Source: Bacteroidales bacterium (lineage in GTDB: Bacteria > Bacteroidota > Bacteroidia > Bacteroidales > BM520). Taken from it: 64,000 bases of DNA. The stretch covers positions 62,001-126,000 of the forward strand of contig JAEEQW010000002.1 in the NCBI GenBank assembly GCA_016285515.1, written 5' to 3'. Of the stretch, positions 15,207 to 26,361 are shown piece after piece. Under the pieces are notes generated by a model, which made no database searches, was not told the DNA's origin, and saw only the letters and a program-made list of their open reading frames with translations. The position numbers and the translations under genes are program-made. Positions within the stretch are counted from its first letter, which is position 1, and each line of letters opens with the position of its first letter.

Positions 15207-16790
15207 CTAATTGTTTAATTCAATATCGTTGAATTTTATCCTGGATCTGAGAGATACGTCGAGAGCGCCATCATACCGTATCTTTACATACTCCTCACCT
15301 GCGGTAGTGTTAATCCTGCCGACCAAGTATATCATACGCGCGTCATTGATTTCCATGGTCTTTTCAGGAGTCAGGTTCCATGTCAAACTTGAAATCGTAG
15401 GTGAAATCACATCATGCGTATCCGAATCCACGACGGCAGATTTGATATTAACCATCTCTCCGAAAGCCGTATCTATCACATTGAGGGTACTGTCAAGAAA
15501 TACAAACATCATCGACAAATCCATAGGTATTGAATTTTCTATGTCAATAAAGATATCACAGTTATCAATCATATTCATCATCCTTGCTGTCGATTCTTCC
15601 AGTCCCAATCCATTAAAAGACAATGTATCAGTGACTTCTGTTTCACCAATTCTGAGTTGCATTGGAACTTCAACAGAAACGCCACTGTAAATCCGGGAGT
15701 TACTGGTCATATAGTCCTTGATGTTATCTTCCACCGTTTCGAGTTTAATCGCAAAATCCAGTCTGTTGGCTTCGAATGCAAACAAATCCGGAGGCACATC
15801 CAATGAAATCTCGTCAATCACGTATTCTTCGAATTGTGACGGGCATTTGAATTCAAACATCTCACCAGGTTCGATGAGGCTAAGTGTTGCCCCCGAAGCA
15901 TTCGACAGGTTGAGTTCATCGAAAGTGAGTTTGAAGGCTGAACCCACGTTCGTCACAAGATTAACCAGCAGTTTCGTCCCATAGAATGCCCAATCATCAA
16001 CTGGTATCTCAAAATCAAAATCCATACTGTTGGCGTATGTATAGCTCAATCCGCTGAAATCGCCAAACATTCTGTCGATGCCAAAACCGGAGAATGAGAC
16101 ATCCATACCGAAACTGACAGTATCAGCAGGACAAGGCCCCACAACAGTAAGCGTAAGGTCAGACACGAAGATCATTTCACTTCCATCGGTAGGAAAAAAA
16201 CCGAAATCCGCCATAGAGATATTAACTGAATTGGAGTCCTTGCCAAATTTACAGGAAAACCTGTTGCCGTTTATTTTCAGGTTGTCGGAGAACACAACAA
16301 TACTCCAGTTCCACTCTTCAGGAAGATCAAAATCCACCATACAGCCAAATGCCCCAGCGTTCAAGTAAAGTGAATCAAGTGTAACGTTCAATTCATCGGT
16401 AAAATCATTCAGGTTAATCAGCAACGTGTCACGATAATAAAAATTACACGCACCAGTACCCGGAATATCCGGGAAACTTTTCGACGCCGAGATATGAAGT
16501 GAGGTGTCAACATTAAGCAGTGAAGATTGTAAGTCATTGAGATCAATGGAACCTAAATTTCTGGAATAGACCAGTTTTACCAGATTAGTGGTGTCATCGC
16601 GTTCTAATAACGAAGAATCGATAAAACTATACAGCAGCCGTTCAGTGCTAATACGCGTATGTGCAAGAGGAACAGCCCAAATGCCGTCATATTCCACGTC
16701 CCTGATTTCCATTTTTTGGCAGGCAACGAGAGACAGTATTAATAATACGGACAGCAATACCTTATTATAATAACACAAAATACGCTTCAT
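15207..16790 (-). CDS. Uncharacterised lipoprotein co-transcribed with DUF5723-like gene
   Basis: LLILSLVACQK lipobox; 12-nt gap to next gene on the same strand. Confidence 0.75.
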   Translation of the reverse strand: MKRILCYYNKVLLSVLLILSLVACQKMEIRDVEYDGIWAVPLAHTRISTERLLYSFIDSSLLERDDTTNLVKLVYSRNLGSIDLNDLQSSLLNVDTSLHISASKSFPDIPGTGACNFYYRDTLLINLNDFTDELNVTLDSLYLNAGAFGCMVDFDLPEEWNWSIVVFSDNLKINGNRFSCKFGKDSNSVNISMADFGFFPTDGSEMIFVSDLTLTVVGPCPADTVSFGMDVSFSGFGIDRMFGDFSGLSYTYANSMDFDFEIPVDDWAFYGTKLLVNLVTNVGSAFKLTFDELNLSNASGATLSLIEPGEMFEFKCPSQFEEYVIDEISLDVPPDLFAFEANRLDFAIKLETVEDNIKDYMTSNSRIYSGVSVEVPMQLRIGETEVTDTLSFNGLGLEESTARMMNMIDNCDIFIDIENSIPMDLSMMFVFLDSTLNVIDTAFGEMVNIKSAVVDSDTHDVISPTISSLTWNLTPEKTMEINDARMIYLVGRINTTAGEEYVKIRYDGALDVSLRSRIKFNDIELNN

Positions 16791-16937
16791 ATCAATATAT
16801 TTAAAATGCAAAGGTAATCCATTTTCAAATACCCTGTGTAAAACTTTTGAAATAAAAAAACATTTTTTTGAAAAAAAATTACGACCTTTGCAAAAAATTC
16901 TTTTGTAAAGAATATTTCAATCTAAAACAAGAAAAAA

Positions 16938-17186
16938 ATGGAAAGAAAAGAAATAGAAGAAAAAGTAAAAGCAATGATTATTGACCAATTAGGTGCATCG
17001 AAAGATGATGTTACTCTTGAGGCAAGTTTTACTAATGATTTAGGTGCTGATTCATTGGATCAGGTTGACTTAATCATGAATTTTGAAAAGACATTCGGAT
17101 TGGAGATACCTGATGACATAGCTGGCGAAATCAACACAGTAGGTGATGCCATAAATTACATTGAAAAGCATTTGGCAGAAAAATAA
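16938..17186 (+). CDS. acpP: Acyl carrier protein
   Basis: [28 protein letters not shown] phosphopantetheine site DSL. Confidence 0.97.
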   Translation: MERKEIEEKVKAMIIDQLGASKDDVTLEASFTNDLGADSLDQVDLIMNFEKTFGLEIPDDIAGEINTVGDAINYIEKHLAEK

Positions 17187-17217
17187 AATCAAACTTCATC
17201 ATCATACCTAAATTAAA

Positions 17218-18468
17218 ATGACTCAGAGAAGAGTTGTTGTAACGGGGTACGGCGCGCTCACTCCCTTAGGAAACACTGCCGATGAAACATGGGAAAATGT
17301 TACTAAGGGAGTTAGTGGCACCAACGAAATCACCCGTTTTGACACAACTAAATTCAAAACGCACATTGCCTGCGAACTTAAAGATTACAACCCCCTAAAT
17401 TATTTTGACAAGAAAGAAGTACGCAAGTACAATCTGTTTCAGCAGTATGCCCTGGTCGCATCTGACGAAGCCGTCAAAAGGTCAAAGATTGTAATCGACA
17501 AACTCGACCGCAGCAGATGCGGAGTCATTTGGGGGTCAACCATAGGCGGTCTGGAAACCCTTATGGTTGAAATCAGCGATTTCAACACGGGTGACGGCAC
17601 ACCGCGTTTCAGCCCTAACCTCTTCACAAAAATCATGTTTGATTCCGTGCCGGGAATGATTGCACAGAAATACAAATTTGAAGGCCCGTCCTACGTAACC
17701 GTTTCAGGATGCGCCTCAAGTTCTAATGCAATCATAAACGCATACAGGAAAATCGCCTATAATGTTGCCGACGTGTTTATAGTGGGAGGCTCAGAAGCAC
17801 CAATTTCCCCAATAGGAATAGGTGCCTTCAGCGCAATGAAAGCATTATCCACACGCAATGACGACTATGCAACGGCATCACGTCCATTTGATACCGACAG
17901 AGACGGTTTCGTAATCGGTGAAGGTGCAGGTGCTCTCGTAATTGAAAGCCTTGACCACGCTGTGGCTCGAAATGCCACCATTTATGCGGAAATAGTTGGC
18001 ACCGGCTACTCCAACGACAATGTCAACACGACAAATCCGGATCCAAAAGGTGAATCTCAATATAATGCCATGAAGTTGGCAATTGCAAGCGCAGGCATGG
18101 ACATTTCCGACATCAACCACATCAATGCGCACGCCAGCGGCACAAAAGATGGCGATCTCTCCGAAACACGAGCAATAAAGAACCTTTTCGGAGATGTTCT
18201 TTCCAAAATTTATGTCACTTCCACCAAGTCAATGACGGGATATCTTCTCGGGGCTTCAGGCGCAGTGGAATCCATAATTTCAATCTTATCACTCTGCAAC
18301 GCTATAGTTCCCCCTACCATTAACAACACTTCCGTTGACCCCGAAATAGGTGAAGGTTTTTATTTTATTCTCAATAAGGCAAAGAAACGCAAAATAAACT
18401 GCGTGATGAACAATTCTTTCGGACTTGGAGGACACAACGCAGCCATAATCTTCAAAAAATTCAAGTAG
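17218..18468 (+). CDS. fabF: 3-oxoacyl-ACP synthase II
   Basis: RRVVVTGYGALTPLGN; VSGCASSSNAIINAY; INAHASGTKDGD; NNSFGLGGHNAA. Confidence 0.97.
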   Translation: MTQRRVVVTGYGALTPLGNTADETWENVTKGVSGTNEITRFDTTKFKTHIACELKDYNPLNYFDKKEVRKYNLFQQYALVASDEAVKRSKIVIDKLDRSRCGVIWGSTIGGLETLMVEISDFNTGDGTPRFSPNLFTKIMFDSVPGMIAQKYKFEGPSYVTVSGCASSSNAIINAYRKIAYNVADVFIVGGSEAPISPIGIGAFSAMKALSTRNDDYATASRPFDTDRDGFVIGEGAGALVIESLDHAVARNATIYAEIVGTGYSNDNVNTTNPDPKGESQYNAMKLAIASAGMDISDINHINAHASGTKDGDLSETRAIKNLFGDVLSKIYVTSTKSMTGYLLGASGAVESIISILSLCNAIVPPTINNTSVDPEIGEGFYFILNKAKKRKINCVMNNSFGLGGHNAAIIFKKFK

Positions 18469-19229
18469 TGGGTATTTTAAGTCTGTTTCGTCAATTATCC
18501 CATTCCTGGACTTCCGACAAAGAATTATATATAGCAATTTACAGCATATTCGGATTCTACCCTTCTAATATTATGCCTTATAAAGTCGCTCTTCATCACA
18601 AATCGGCACCATTGGAAATATCAGCAAAACAGCACAATATGGTTTTAAACAACGAACGCCTCGAATTTCTTGGCGACGCCATCATCGGTGCTATAGTCGC
18701 TGACATCGTCTTTAAATCCTTCCCTTACAAAAACGAAGGATTTATGTCGGAAATGAGATCCAAGATTGTTAGCCGCTCACAACTGAACAAGCTGTCTATT
18801 CACTTGGGAATCGACAAACTCGTTCAGCATCAGCACGATATAAGGTCCAAATCAATCGAAGGCGATGCATTCGAAGCCTTATTTGGTGCAATATACATCG
18901 ACAAAGGTTTCGAATTCTCAAAAAAAGTCCTCAAACGCATAATAAACCTGAACTTTGACATGCATGAATTGGAAAGCCAAAACAACAACTTCAAAAGCCA
19001 GTTGCTCGAATGGTCACAAAAAAACAAGCATGAACTTGATTATAAGGTAATTGACACACAATACGACAAAAAAAGCAAGGTGTATGTGGTGAGAGTGTTT
19101 ATTGATGGCAAGCCGATGGAAATAGGAAGCGATTACAATATTAAAGGAGCCGAACAGATTGCCTCACAGAAAACGTTGGCAATAATCACAAAAGACGATG
19201 AAAACACAAATAACGGTCCCATAGTTTAA
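18468..19229 (+). CDS. rnc: Ribonuclease III (GTG start overlapping fabF stop)
   Basis: NNERLEFLGDAIIGAIVADIVF; EGDAFEALFGAIYIDKGF; dsRBD. Confidence 0.95.
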   Translation: MGILSLFRQLSHSWTSDKELYIAIYSIFGFYPSNIMPYKVALHHKSAPLEISAKQHNMVLNNERLEFLGDAIIGAIVADIVFKSFPYKNEGFMSEMRSKIVSRSQLNKLSIHLGIDKLVQHQHDIRSKSIEGDAFEALFGAIYIDKGFEFSKKVLKRIINLNFDMHELESQNNNFKSQLLEWSQKNKHELDYKVIDTQYDKKSKVYVVRVFIDGKPMEIGSDYNIKGAEQIASQKTLAIITKDDENTNNGPIV

Positions 19230-19286
19230 TGGATAAAATGCAAGATTCCGGTTCTTGAGATGGGAGTTCGATTCTTCTTGGGATCG
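19215..19286 (+). tRNA. tRNA-Arg(CCG), CCA not encoded
   Basis: Cloverleaf by hand: acceptor GGTCCCA/TGGGATC, D-arm GTTT/AAAT, anticodon arm CAAGA-TTCCGGT-TCTTG, T-arm GGGAG-TTCGATT-CTTCT. Confidence 0.88.
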
Positions 19287-19287
19287 C

Positions 19288-19314
19288 AAAAAGCCAGTGG
19301 AAACTGGCTTTTTT
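19288..19314 (+). terminator. Hairpin terminator after tRNA-Arg
   Basis: AAAAGCCAGT-GGAA-ACTGGCTTTTTT. Confidence 0.85.
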
Positions 19315-20239
19315 ATTGTGCAAAATAACGCCTGATATCCTCTCTGTCGATCTCAAGCTGTTTCTTTAAATTTTCCAACCCGTTGAATTTGACTTCGTCA
19401 CGCATTCTTTTGCAGAAAAACACACAGATGTTCTCACCATAAATCTCTTCATCGAAATCAAAAATATTGACTTCAATAGTAACTTCCTTGCCATTGACAG
19501 TCGGACGGAAACCAATGTTGCACATACCTATATACATATTGCCATGCCATTTTACACGACAGGCATACACACCATTGGCTGTGATGAGCTTCATGTCATT
19601 TTCGAGAAACAGATTTGCAGTAGGAAACCCCATGGTACGCCCTATCTGCTGACCATAGATAACCTGACCATAGATGTTGTACTCGTAACCGAGCATCTTG
19701 TTTGCAGTCTCCACATCACCGACATTCAGAGCCTTACGTATCAACGATGAGCTTACAATCTGTCCGTTGTACATGTAAGGAAGCACCTGAATCACTTTGT
19801 ATCCCCACTTTTTACTTTCAGCGGAAAGCAGCTCCATTGTTGAGAAATCGTCATGCCCGAAATGACAATCGTAACCAACTACAATATGCGACGGATGCAG
19901 ATGGCTTATGATGTACTCATTCAGAAAATCATACGATGACATCATTGACAGCTTAGGCGTGAAAGGGATGTCAATCAACACGTCAACACCTAAATTCGCC
20001 ATTATGTGAATCTTGCGTCCTTTGGAATTTATATAATTGAATCTCAACCCATTACCTTCTATTACCTCACGCGGATGAGGATTGAATGTGATAACGACAA
20101 TTTCACCGCCGCAAGATGCCTTAGTATCATTCATCCTGCTTAGAATAGCACGGTGTCCTAGATGAATGCCATCGAACACGCCTACAGTAACTATTGTGTC
20201 ACTTAGGTTGACATTGGTTATATCGCTAAAATATTTCAT
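19313..20239 (-). CDS. ribF: Bifunctional riboflavin kinase/FAD synthetase
   Basis: TVGVFDGIHLGHRAIL; VVGYDCHFGH; GRTMGFPTANL. Confidence 0.96.
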   Translation of the reverse strand: MKYFSDITNVNLSDTIVTVGVFDGIHLGHRAILSRMNDTKASCGGEIVVITFNPHPREVIEGNGLRFNYINSKGRKIHIMANLGVDVLIDIPFTPKLSMMSSYDFLNEYIISHLHPSHIVVGYDCHFGHDDFSTMELLSAESKKWGYKVIQVLPYMYNGQIVSSSLIRKALNVGDVETANKMLGYEYNIYGQVIYGQQIGRTMGFPTANLFLENDMKLITANGVYACRVKWHGNMYIGMCNIGFRPTVNGKEVTIEVNIFDFDEEIYGENICVFFCKRMRDEVKFNGLENLKKQLEIDREDIRRYFAQ

Positions 20240-21216
20240 AGCAAAGTCTGAAGAATCTGGACTGCATTAGTGGCAGCACCCTTTCGGAGATTATCAGATA
20301 CAACCCACATATTCAATGTTTTAGGTTGAAACAAATCTTTTCTGATTCTTCCAACGAAGACATCATTCTTACCTTTAGAAAACAGTGGCATAGGATACTT
20401 GTTGTCGGAAGGATTGTCAATCACTGTAACTCCAGGAGTATCGGCAAGCAAGTCGTAAACCAGCTGAATGTCAAAATCATTGTGAAATTCAACATTGACA
20501 GATTCCGAATGGCCTCCTGTGACGGGCACACGCGCGGCAGTGGCTGACACCTCTATTGAATAGTCATTTAAAATCTTTTTTGTCTCATTTACAAGTTTCA
20601 TTTCCTCATCGGTATATCCATTGTCAAGAAACTCGCCCGCATGAGGAATCACATTGCAGAATATCGGATAATGATAAGCCATTTCACGAAATTCGTTTCC
20701 ATTAATTTCATTCTGCAGCTGGTCAAGACCCTTTTTACCGGAACCTGAGACAGACTGGTATGTTGAAACCACTATTCGTTTTATTTTCAGTCTTTCATGA
20801 AGCTTTGACAAGGCAAGCACCATCTGGATAGTTGAACAGTTCGGGTTTGCAATTATGTGACTGTTTCCGATAGCGTAACTGTTGATTTCGGGCACCACAA
20901 GCGGAATATCCTTATCCATGCGCCATGCAGATGAATTGTCAATTACGATGGTTCCGACTTCTGCAAAAAGAGGTGCATATTTCTTTGACACAACCTTTCC
21001 TGCCGAAAATATTGCAAAATCCGGTTTCATAGCGACAGCGCTGTCGGGATCTGTAACCTGCAGCCTCCTTCCGAAGCATGTGACGTATTTGCCGACCGAC
21101 TTGGAGGAAGCAACTGGAATAATGGTCTCAAAGTCGAGGTTAAACTCCTCCAACACTTTCAGCACAACAGTGCCAACCACACCGGTAGCACCGACAATTG
21201 CAAGAGATTTTTTCAT
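20236..21216 (-). CDS. asd: Aspartate-semialdehyde dehydrogenase
   Basis: AIVGATGVVGTVVLKVLEE; IIANPNCSTIQMVLAL; VPVTGGHSESVNVEF. Confidence 0.96.
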   Translation of the reverse strand: MKKSLAIVGATGVVGTVVLKVLEEFNLDFETIIPVASSKSVGKYVTCFGRRLQVTDPDSAVAMKPDFAIFSAGKVVSKKYAPLFAEVGTIVIDNSSAWRMDKDIPLVVPEINSYAIGNSHIIANPNCSTIQMVLALSKLHERLKIKRIVVSTYQSVSGSGKKGLDQLQNEINGNEFREMAYHYPIFCNVIPHAGEFLDNGYTDEEMKLVNETKKILNDYSIEVSATAARVPVTGGHSESVNVEFHNDFDIQLVYDLLADTPGVTVIDNPSDNKYPMPLFSKGKNDVFVGRIRKDLFQPKTLNMWVVSDNLRKGAATNAVQILQTLL

Positions 21217-21218
21217 TT

Positions 21219-22094
21219 TTACAAGGAATTTGTCTCCACATCGCTTTTAATTCTCCTGACCATACCCTGCAAAGCAGTTCCAGGGCCAACTTCTGTAAAT
21301 GAGCTGGCTCCGGCAGCAAGCATATTCTGAATGGTCTGGGTCCATCGGACTGGAGAGGTGAGCTGTTTAACCAGATTTGATTTGATGATATCAGGATTTC
21401 TGACTGGCTGGCCGTTTACATTCTGATATATTGGGCAATTAGGCATATTGACATCTGTTGCCATGATTGCTTCGCTGAGTTCGTCATGGGCAGGCTGCAT
21501 AAGCGGTGAATGGAAAGCGCCACCGACTTTCAGCGGTAACACACGCCCATTGGCCTTTTTTATCAGCTCCGTAGCCTTTTCTATGCCGGTAATGGTACCT
21601 GAGATAACTATCTGTTCCGGAGTGTTATAATTGGCAGCGACAACAGTGTCATCAGTTATAGTCATGAGAATTCTTTCGAGCACGGATGCTTCCATTTTAA
21701 GGACTGCAGCCATTGTGGAAGGCTCGGCTTCGCAAGCTTTTTGCATGAGCATTGCACGCTTTGAAACGAGTTTCAGCCCGTCTTCAAAAGAAAGTCCGTC
21801 AATAGCTGCCAATGCTGAAAATTCGCCCAAGGAATGACCGGCAACCATATCAGGTTTGAACAAATCTTTTTTAACCTTGGCGAGGATAACAGAATGAATG
21901 TATATTGCCGGCTGCGTCACCTTAGTTTGGACAAGTTCCTCCTCAGTTCCTTCAAACATGATTTTTGCAATGTCAAAGTCCAGAACATCATTGGCAGTCT
22001 TAAACAACTTTTTGGCAACGGACGAAGACTCATAAAGGTCTTTACCCATTCCTGAATATTGTGCTCCCTGTCCGGGGAAAATATATGCTTTCAT
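21219..22094 (-). CDS. fabD: Malonyl-CoA:ACP transacylase
   Basis: AYIFPGQGAQYSGMGKDL; VAGHSLGEFSALAA; GGAFHSPLM. Confidence 0.97.
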   Translation of the reverse strand: MKAYIFPGQGAQYSGMGKDLYESSSVAKKLFKTANDVLDFDIAKIMFEGTEEELVQTKVTQPAIYIHSVILAKVKKDLFKPDMVAGHSLGEFSALAAIDGLSFEDGLKLVSKRAMLMQKACEAEPSTMAAVLKMEASVLERILMTITDDTVVAANYNTPEQIVISGTITGIEKATELIKKANGRVLPLKVGGAFHSPLMQPAHDELSEAIMATDVNMPNCPIYQNVNGQPVRNPDIIKSNLVKQLTSPVRWTQTIQNMLAAGASSFTEVGPGTALQGMVRRIKSDVETNSL

Positions 22095-22120
22095 TTAATC
22101 AAACAATTATAAAGTACGTA

Positions 22121-22783
22121 TCAATGTAATTCAGTTCCAATAAGATGCATAAATTCCTCACGGGTTTCCTTACGGAGGAAGGCTCCCATGAAATCTGAAG
22201 TCGTGGTCACGGAATTCTGTTTTTGGATGCCGCGCATAGACATGCAGGTATGCTGTGCTTCAATGACGACGCCAACTCCCAGCGGATCGAGTGTTTCAGC
22301 AATCACATTCTTTATCTCTGTGGTAAGTCGTTCCTGAACTTGCAGCCTTCTCGCATAAGCATCCACAACACGTGCGATTTTGCTCAGACCCACAATATGA
22401 TTTCTCGGAATATAGCCCACATGGGCTTTCCCGATAAACGGCAGCATGTGATGCTCACAGATGGAATATATTTCTATATCCTTGACTATAACCATCTGCT
22501 GATAATCTTCCTGAAACATTGCAGAAGCCAGGATCTGCTTAGGTTCGGTATGATATCCGTAAGTGCAGAAAAGCATGGCACGGCTGATTCTTTCAGGGGT
22601 TTTAAGAAGTCCTTCCCTTTCAGGATTCTCACCGAGCAGCTTCAGAATTTCCTTATAATGATATTTGAGTTTTTCGATGGTATCTTCATCATAAAGGTTC
22701 CTCAAACCTTCATAACCCTTATTTCTTTCTTCTCCCGAGAAATCTTCGGCAACTGTATTTATTGAATCTATATTTTTTATCAT
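22121..22783 (-). CDS. folE: GTP cyclohydrolase I
   Basis: [42 protein letters not shown]. Confidence 0.96.
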   Translation of the reverse strand: MIKNIDSINTVAEDFSGEERNKGYEGLRNLYDEDTIEKLKYHYKEILKLLGENPEREGLLKTPERISRAMLFCTYGYHTEPKQILASAMFQEDYQQMVIVKDIEIYSICEHHMLPFIGKAHVGYIPRNHIVGLSKIARVVDAYARRLQVQERLTTEIKNVIAETLDPLGVGVVIEAQHTCMSMRGIQKQNSVTTTSDFMGAFLRKETREEFMHLIGTELH

Positions 22784-22787
22784 TTCA

Positions 22788-25457
22788 TTAAGGATTAGTG
22801 TCTTTGCCTGTCATCAACTTATCATTGAAGAAAATCAGGTAAGCCTCAATATTCTTGCTCTTGTAAAACACCGGATAGTTTTCCTGAGATATCACAAAGT
22901 GATAATAGTCATCTGGATTAAGTCCGGAATATATATAATTGTTAATCACCGCGTTGTCATAGAATTCCATAGCCTTGTTGCAATCAGGGAACGTTGACAC
23001 AGTAATCATATCATAATCATCATTGAGCAGTCGTGCGACAGAAGACAGTTGGTCAAGTTTGTGATAACGTATCAGATAGTCGGAGACACGGGTTGAAATA
23101 GCCTTCACATTGGCGGAGGACTTCACGAGGAGCACATAGAAGTAATTGGCCTTGCATACGTATTTATACAACGACACTTCTTTTTTGAGGGCTTCCTGCT
23201 GGGCTTTTTCCTCAGCAACCTGCGCCATTGTTACAGAATCAAGAACCGGTTCCTCTTCCGGAACGAGATATTTCAAAAGGTCAGCCGCAAGCGTTGACAC
23301 CTCTTCACCTGAAAAATCCTTGGTAATGGTCTTCAGCTGGCCAATTGCGAGAGTGTCAGTTTCACCATTCTGGATAAGTCGGGAAAGTGATGACAGATAC
23401 AAGAATCTGGCCATGTGCTTCTTATCTTCGAGTTCAGTGCTTTCCTCCGCGAAAAGATCCACCAAATCGTACATCTTATCATCGAATGCAGAATAAGTGT
23501 CACTATAAAGATTGTCCGCAGCCTCAAGTCTGTCAGTCATAACGACAAGATACGAAGGGTCGCGCAAAAGATGGGCAAAATCACTCTCAGGGTATTCGTT
23601 CTGAATTGCAGCGCCAAGCTGCGTCATACAGGCTTCATCAGAGGTTTCCCGACAATTCAGATACATCATGATGTAAGCCGTGAGTTTATGATCGGTTTCA
23701 GGATATCTTACAACCAACTGGTCGAAACACTCATTCGAAAGTTTGTAGTCGCTCAACTGGTCCATTGCAATAAATCCAGCCTGATACAACGCATCTTCAA
23801 TCTTCTTGTTCGAAGCCGCCATCTGCTCTTCGGTGAGAGGCAGGTTCTGCAGGTAAAACTGAGGATCCTTCGGGTCAGTGACTATCGAAGCCATAGCTGT
23901 AGTATCCACTGAAGTTGTATCGACATTGCCAAGGTCATCCCACGACAGTGCATGTTTATCCCGGAAAACCCACAAGTCCTCATATTTTCTGTCACCCCAT
24001 TTCTTCTTGAAATCGGAAATACCCGCACTAACAGTCTGAGAACCGTAGAAATACCATGACACGGAAGTTCCCAACCTGTTTTGTGTCTGTTGGTTCTCAT
24101 ACTGTGTCATAAGAGAATTTGAATAAGCCCTCTGACGCTGCATTTCGAGTTCCTTATTGATTCTCTCCTGTTCCTCGATTTCAGCAATTATAGAATCTAT
24201 CATTGCCCCTCTTTTTGTAGGATCCATTCTGGCAACAAACTGGAGACTGTCTTCAATCTGCACAATCTTCAAGTTTTCAACGAGTTTGTCCAACACAGCC
24301 GCCTTTTCCTTAAGTTCCACATAATTTGGATAATCCTGCGGAAGGAATTGGATAGTCGTATCGTAATAAGGCTGCGACTGGATGTATTTTTTTGACTGGA
24401 AATACAAATCGGCGAGCTGTTGCGATGACATCGCCTTCTGATAATCGTTTGAAACACTTGTCTGGACACTGAGTGCAAGATTTTCAATCAGTTTGGTAGT
24501 ATCGCCGTTTCTTCTTGCAATTTCAGCAAGAGCAAAGTAAATCTGGTCCTTGTATTCGGCATATTTGCCCTCCTTCAGCATTTTCTGCAATGAACGGAGC
24601 ACCTTTGCCGTATTGCCGATATCAGTACATTGTGCCATCCGTATCTTCGAATTGAAAGTGATACGGAAATCAGGTCCCTTCGTGGAATTTTTGTAATAAT
24701 CCGAAGCCTCAGTATAGTTCTCCAACTCCTGATTTATTTGTCCGAGTATGAAGTTTGCACGTTGTTTTGCCCTACGATTGTACTTGTTGAGAAGAACTGT
24801 CTCTTCAAGATAAGGTATGGCCTCACTGTTCTTTTCCTGAAGAATGTAATAATCGGCATAAGCTATGGGATACTGGCGGCGGGTTTCGGTGGATGTAAGC
24901 AAATCCTCAACCGGTTTCTGAAGTTCCTCCAAAACATTAGCCGCTTTTTCAAATTCCTTGTTTTGAGTATAAGTCATTGCAAGCCAAAGCTTTGCATCAT
25001 AAACAATATTGTTCTTTTCGTATGTGGTAATCACATACTGGAAAATACGGCGGGCATTGTTGAAATCCTTTTCATAGAAATAGCACTGACCTATAAGAAA
25101 ATAACAGTCATCAATCCATTTGACCTTTTCCTCACCGCCGAAAACCATTGAATGCCTGCGAATCATCACATACGCTTTCTCAATTGACTTGTCCATGCTC
25201 GATTTCAAACTCTGAGATTCCTTTTTATTACCGTAATAATTGACAGTAAGCGTAGTCAGATAATTATCCGAGCCTGATTTTATCATATTATCAACAGCTG
25301 TCTCGACATTTTCCCGGGCATTCCAATAGCCGTTGTAATGCGACGTCATATTGTGGAATCCGCGTCTGAGTGTCGTGTCCTTCTTGGTAGAACAAGATGT
25401 AACTATCAGCAGTACAACAAAATATATTATATATTTGAATAAAGTTTTCTTTTCCAC
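22788..25457 (-). CDS. porW: Type IX secretion/gliding TPR lipoprotein SprE/PorW-like
   Basis: Lipoprotein signal [37 protein letters not shown]; multiple TPRs. Confidence 0.85.
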   Translation of the reverse strand: MEKKTLFKYIIYFVVLLIVTSCSTKKDTTLRRGFHNMTSHYNGYWNARENVETAVDNMIKSGSDNYLTTLTVNYYGNKKESQSLKSSMDKSIEKAYVMIRRHSMVFGGEEKVKWIDDCYFLIGQCYFYEKDFNNARRIFQYVITTYEKNNIVYDAKLWLAMTYTQNKEFEKAANVLEELQKPVEDLLTSTETRRQYPIAYADYYILQEKNSEAIPYLEETVLLNKYNRRAKQRANFILGQINQELENYTEASDYYKNSTKGPDFRITFNSKIRMAQCTDIGNTAKVLRSLQKMLKEGKYAEYKDQIYFALAEIARRNGDTTKLIENLALSVQTSVSNDYQKAMSSQQLADLYFQSKKYIQSQPYYDTTIQFLPQDYPNYVELKEKAAVLDKLVENLKIVQIEDSLQFVARMDPTKRGAMIDSIIAEIEEQERINKELEMQRQRAYSNSLMTQYENQQTQNRLGTSVSWYFYGSQTVSAGISDFKKKWGDRKYEDLWVFRDKHALSWDDLGNVDTTSVDTTAMASIVTDPKDPQFYLQNLPLTEEQMAASNKKIEDALYQAGFIAMDQLSDYKLSNECFDQLVVRYPETDHKLTAYIMMYLNCRETSDEACMTQLGAAIQNEYPESDFAHLLRDPSYLVVMTDRLEAADNLYSDTYSAFDDKMYDLVDLFAEESTELEDKKHMARFLYLSSLSRLIQNGETDTLAIGQLKTITKDFSGEEVSTLAADLLKYLVPEEEPVLDSVTMAQVAEEKAQQEALKKEVSLYKYVCKANYFYVLLVKSSANVKAISTRVSDYLIRYHKLDQLSSVARLLNDDYDMITVSTFPDCNKAMEFYDNAVINNYIYSGLNPDDYYHFVISQENYPVFYKSKNIEAYLIFFNDKLMTGKDTNP

Positions 25458-25547
25458 TCTATATAAACTTTAAAAAAGCAAATTTATTTTATTTTTTCCA
25501 ATTTTTGTCGATATTTGCAGCGAAAATCTCAACAAGAAAATAACATT

Positions 25548-26303
25548 ATGTCTGAGAAAACCAAAAAAACACTTAAGATAACAGCCATTGCTGTGGCTGT
25601 ATTCATCATAAACTTCTTCCTGTCATTTCTGATAATCGGATTCACATCTATCCAGAAACTCCTGCCGGCATCACCATTGGATAAGGAAATCATTCAACTG
25701 AGGGAAGAAACCGACAGCCTCAACAAGGTAATAGACAACAACACAAAATATATAGAAAACATAAAAAAAATACTTTCCGGCAACGACAGCCCACAGAATT
25801 ACAGCATTTCACCGAAGTCAACCAAGAAAAAAGACATTACTGAATTCTACAACGACAGCCTTACAGAGATCGTATTCTCAAAGCCGCAAAAACCGTATCA
25901 TCAGATACTCTCCAAATCAGGCATAACACTTAGCGAAATCAATTTCTACCCTCCTGTTGAAGGTGTTGTTTCCTCATCCATGGACATTGCAAAAAAACAT
26001 TACGGAACCGACATCATACCATCTAAAAGTGCCGTTGTAAAGGCTACCCTTGACGGAGTTGTAATTTTTTCAGGCTGGACCGTCGAAACAGGCAATGTAA
26101 TAATTATCAGCCATTTAAATAATCTAATAAGCATCTATAAACACAATTCTTCAAATCTGAAAAATGTCAACGACTATGTTAGAGCCGGTGAACCTATTGC
26201 CATTGCAGGGAACTCTGGAGAGCTGACATCGGGGCAGCATCTTCATTTCGAACTGTGGTTTGAAAACCGTCCAATAAACGCAAGAGAATATATCGCCTTT
26301 TAA
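25548..26303 (+). CDS. M23 family metallopeptidase
   Basis: TM segment, coiled coil, GVVIFSGWTVETGNVIIISH...GQHLHFELWF. Confidence 0.9.
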   Translation: MSEKTKKTLKITAIAVAVFIINFFLSFLIIGFTSIQKLLPASPLDKEIIQLREETDSLNKVIDNNTKYIENIKKILSGNDSPQNYSISPKSTKKKDITEFYNDSLTEIVFSKPQKPYHQILSKSGITLSEINFYPPVEGVVSSSMDIAKKHYGTDIIPSKSAVVKATLDGVVIFSGWTVETGNVIIISHLNNLISIYKHNSSNLKNVNDYVRAGEPIAIAGNSGELTSGQHLHFELWFENRPINAREYIAF

Positions 26304-26327
26304 ACAATCTTTTATCAAATTATATTG

Positions 26328-26335
26328 TATCTTTG
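26328..26335 (+). promoter_or_regulatory. -7 box TATCTTTG upstream of decarboxylase
   Basis: TATCTTTG followed by CAATC, 26 nt before ATG at 26362. Confidence 0.5.
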
Positions 26336-26361
26336 CAATCTTAAAATGAAAAGACATTAAA

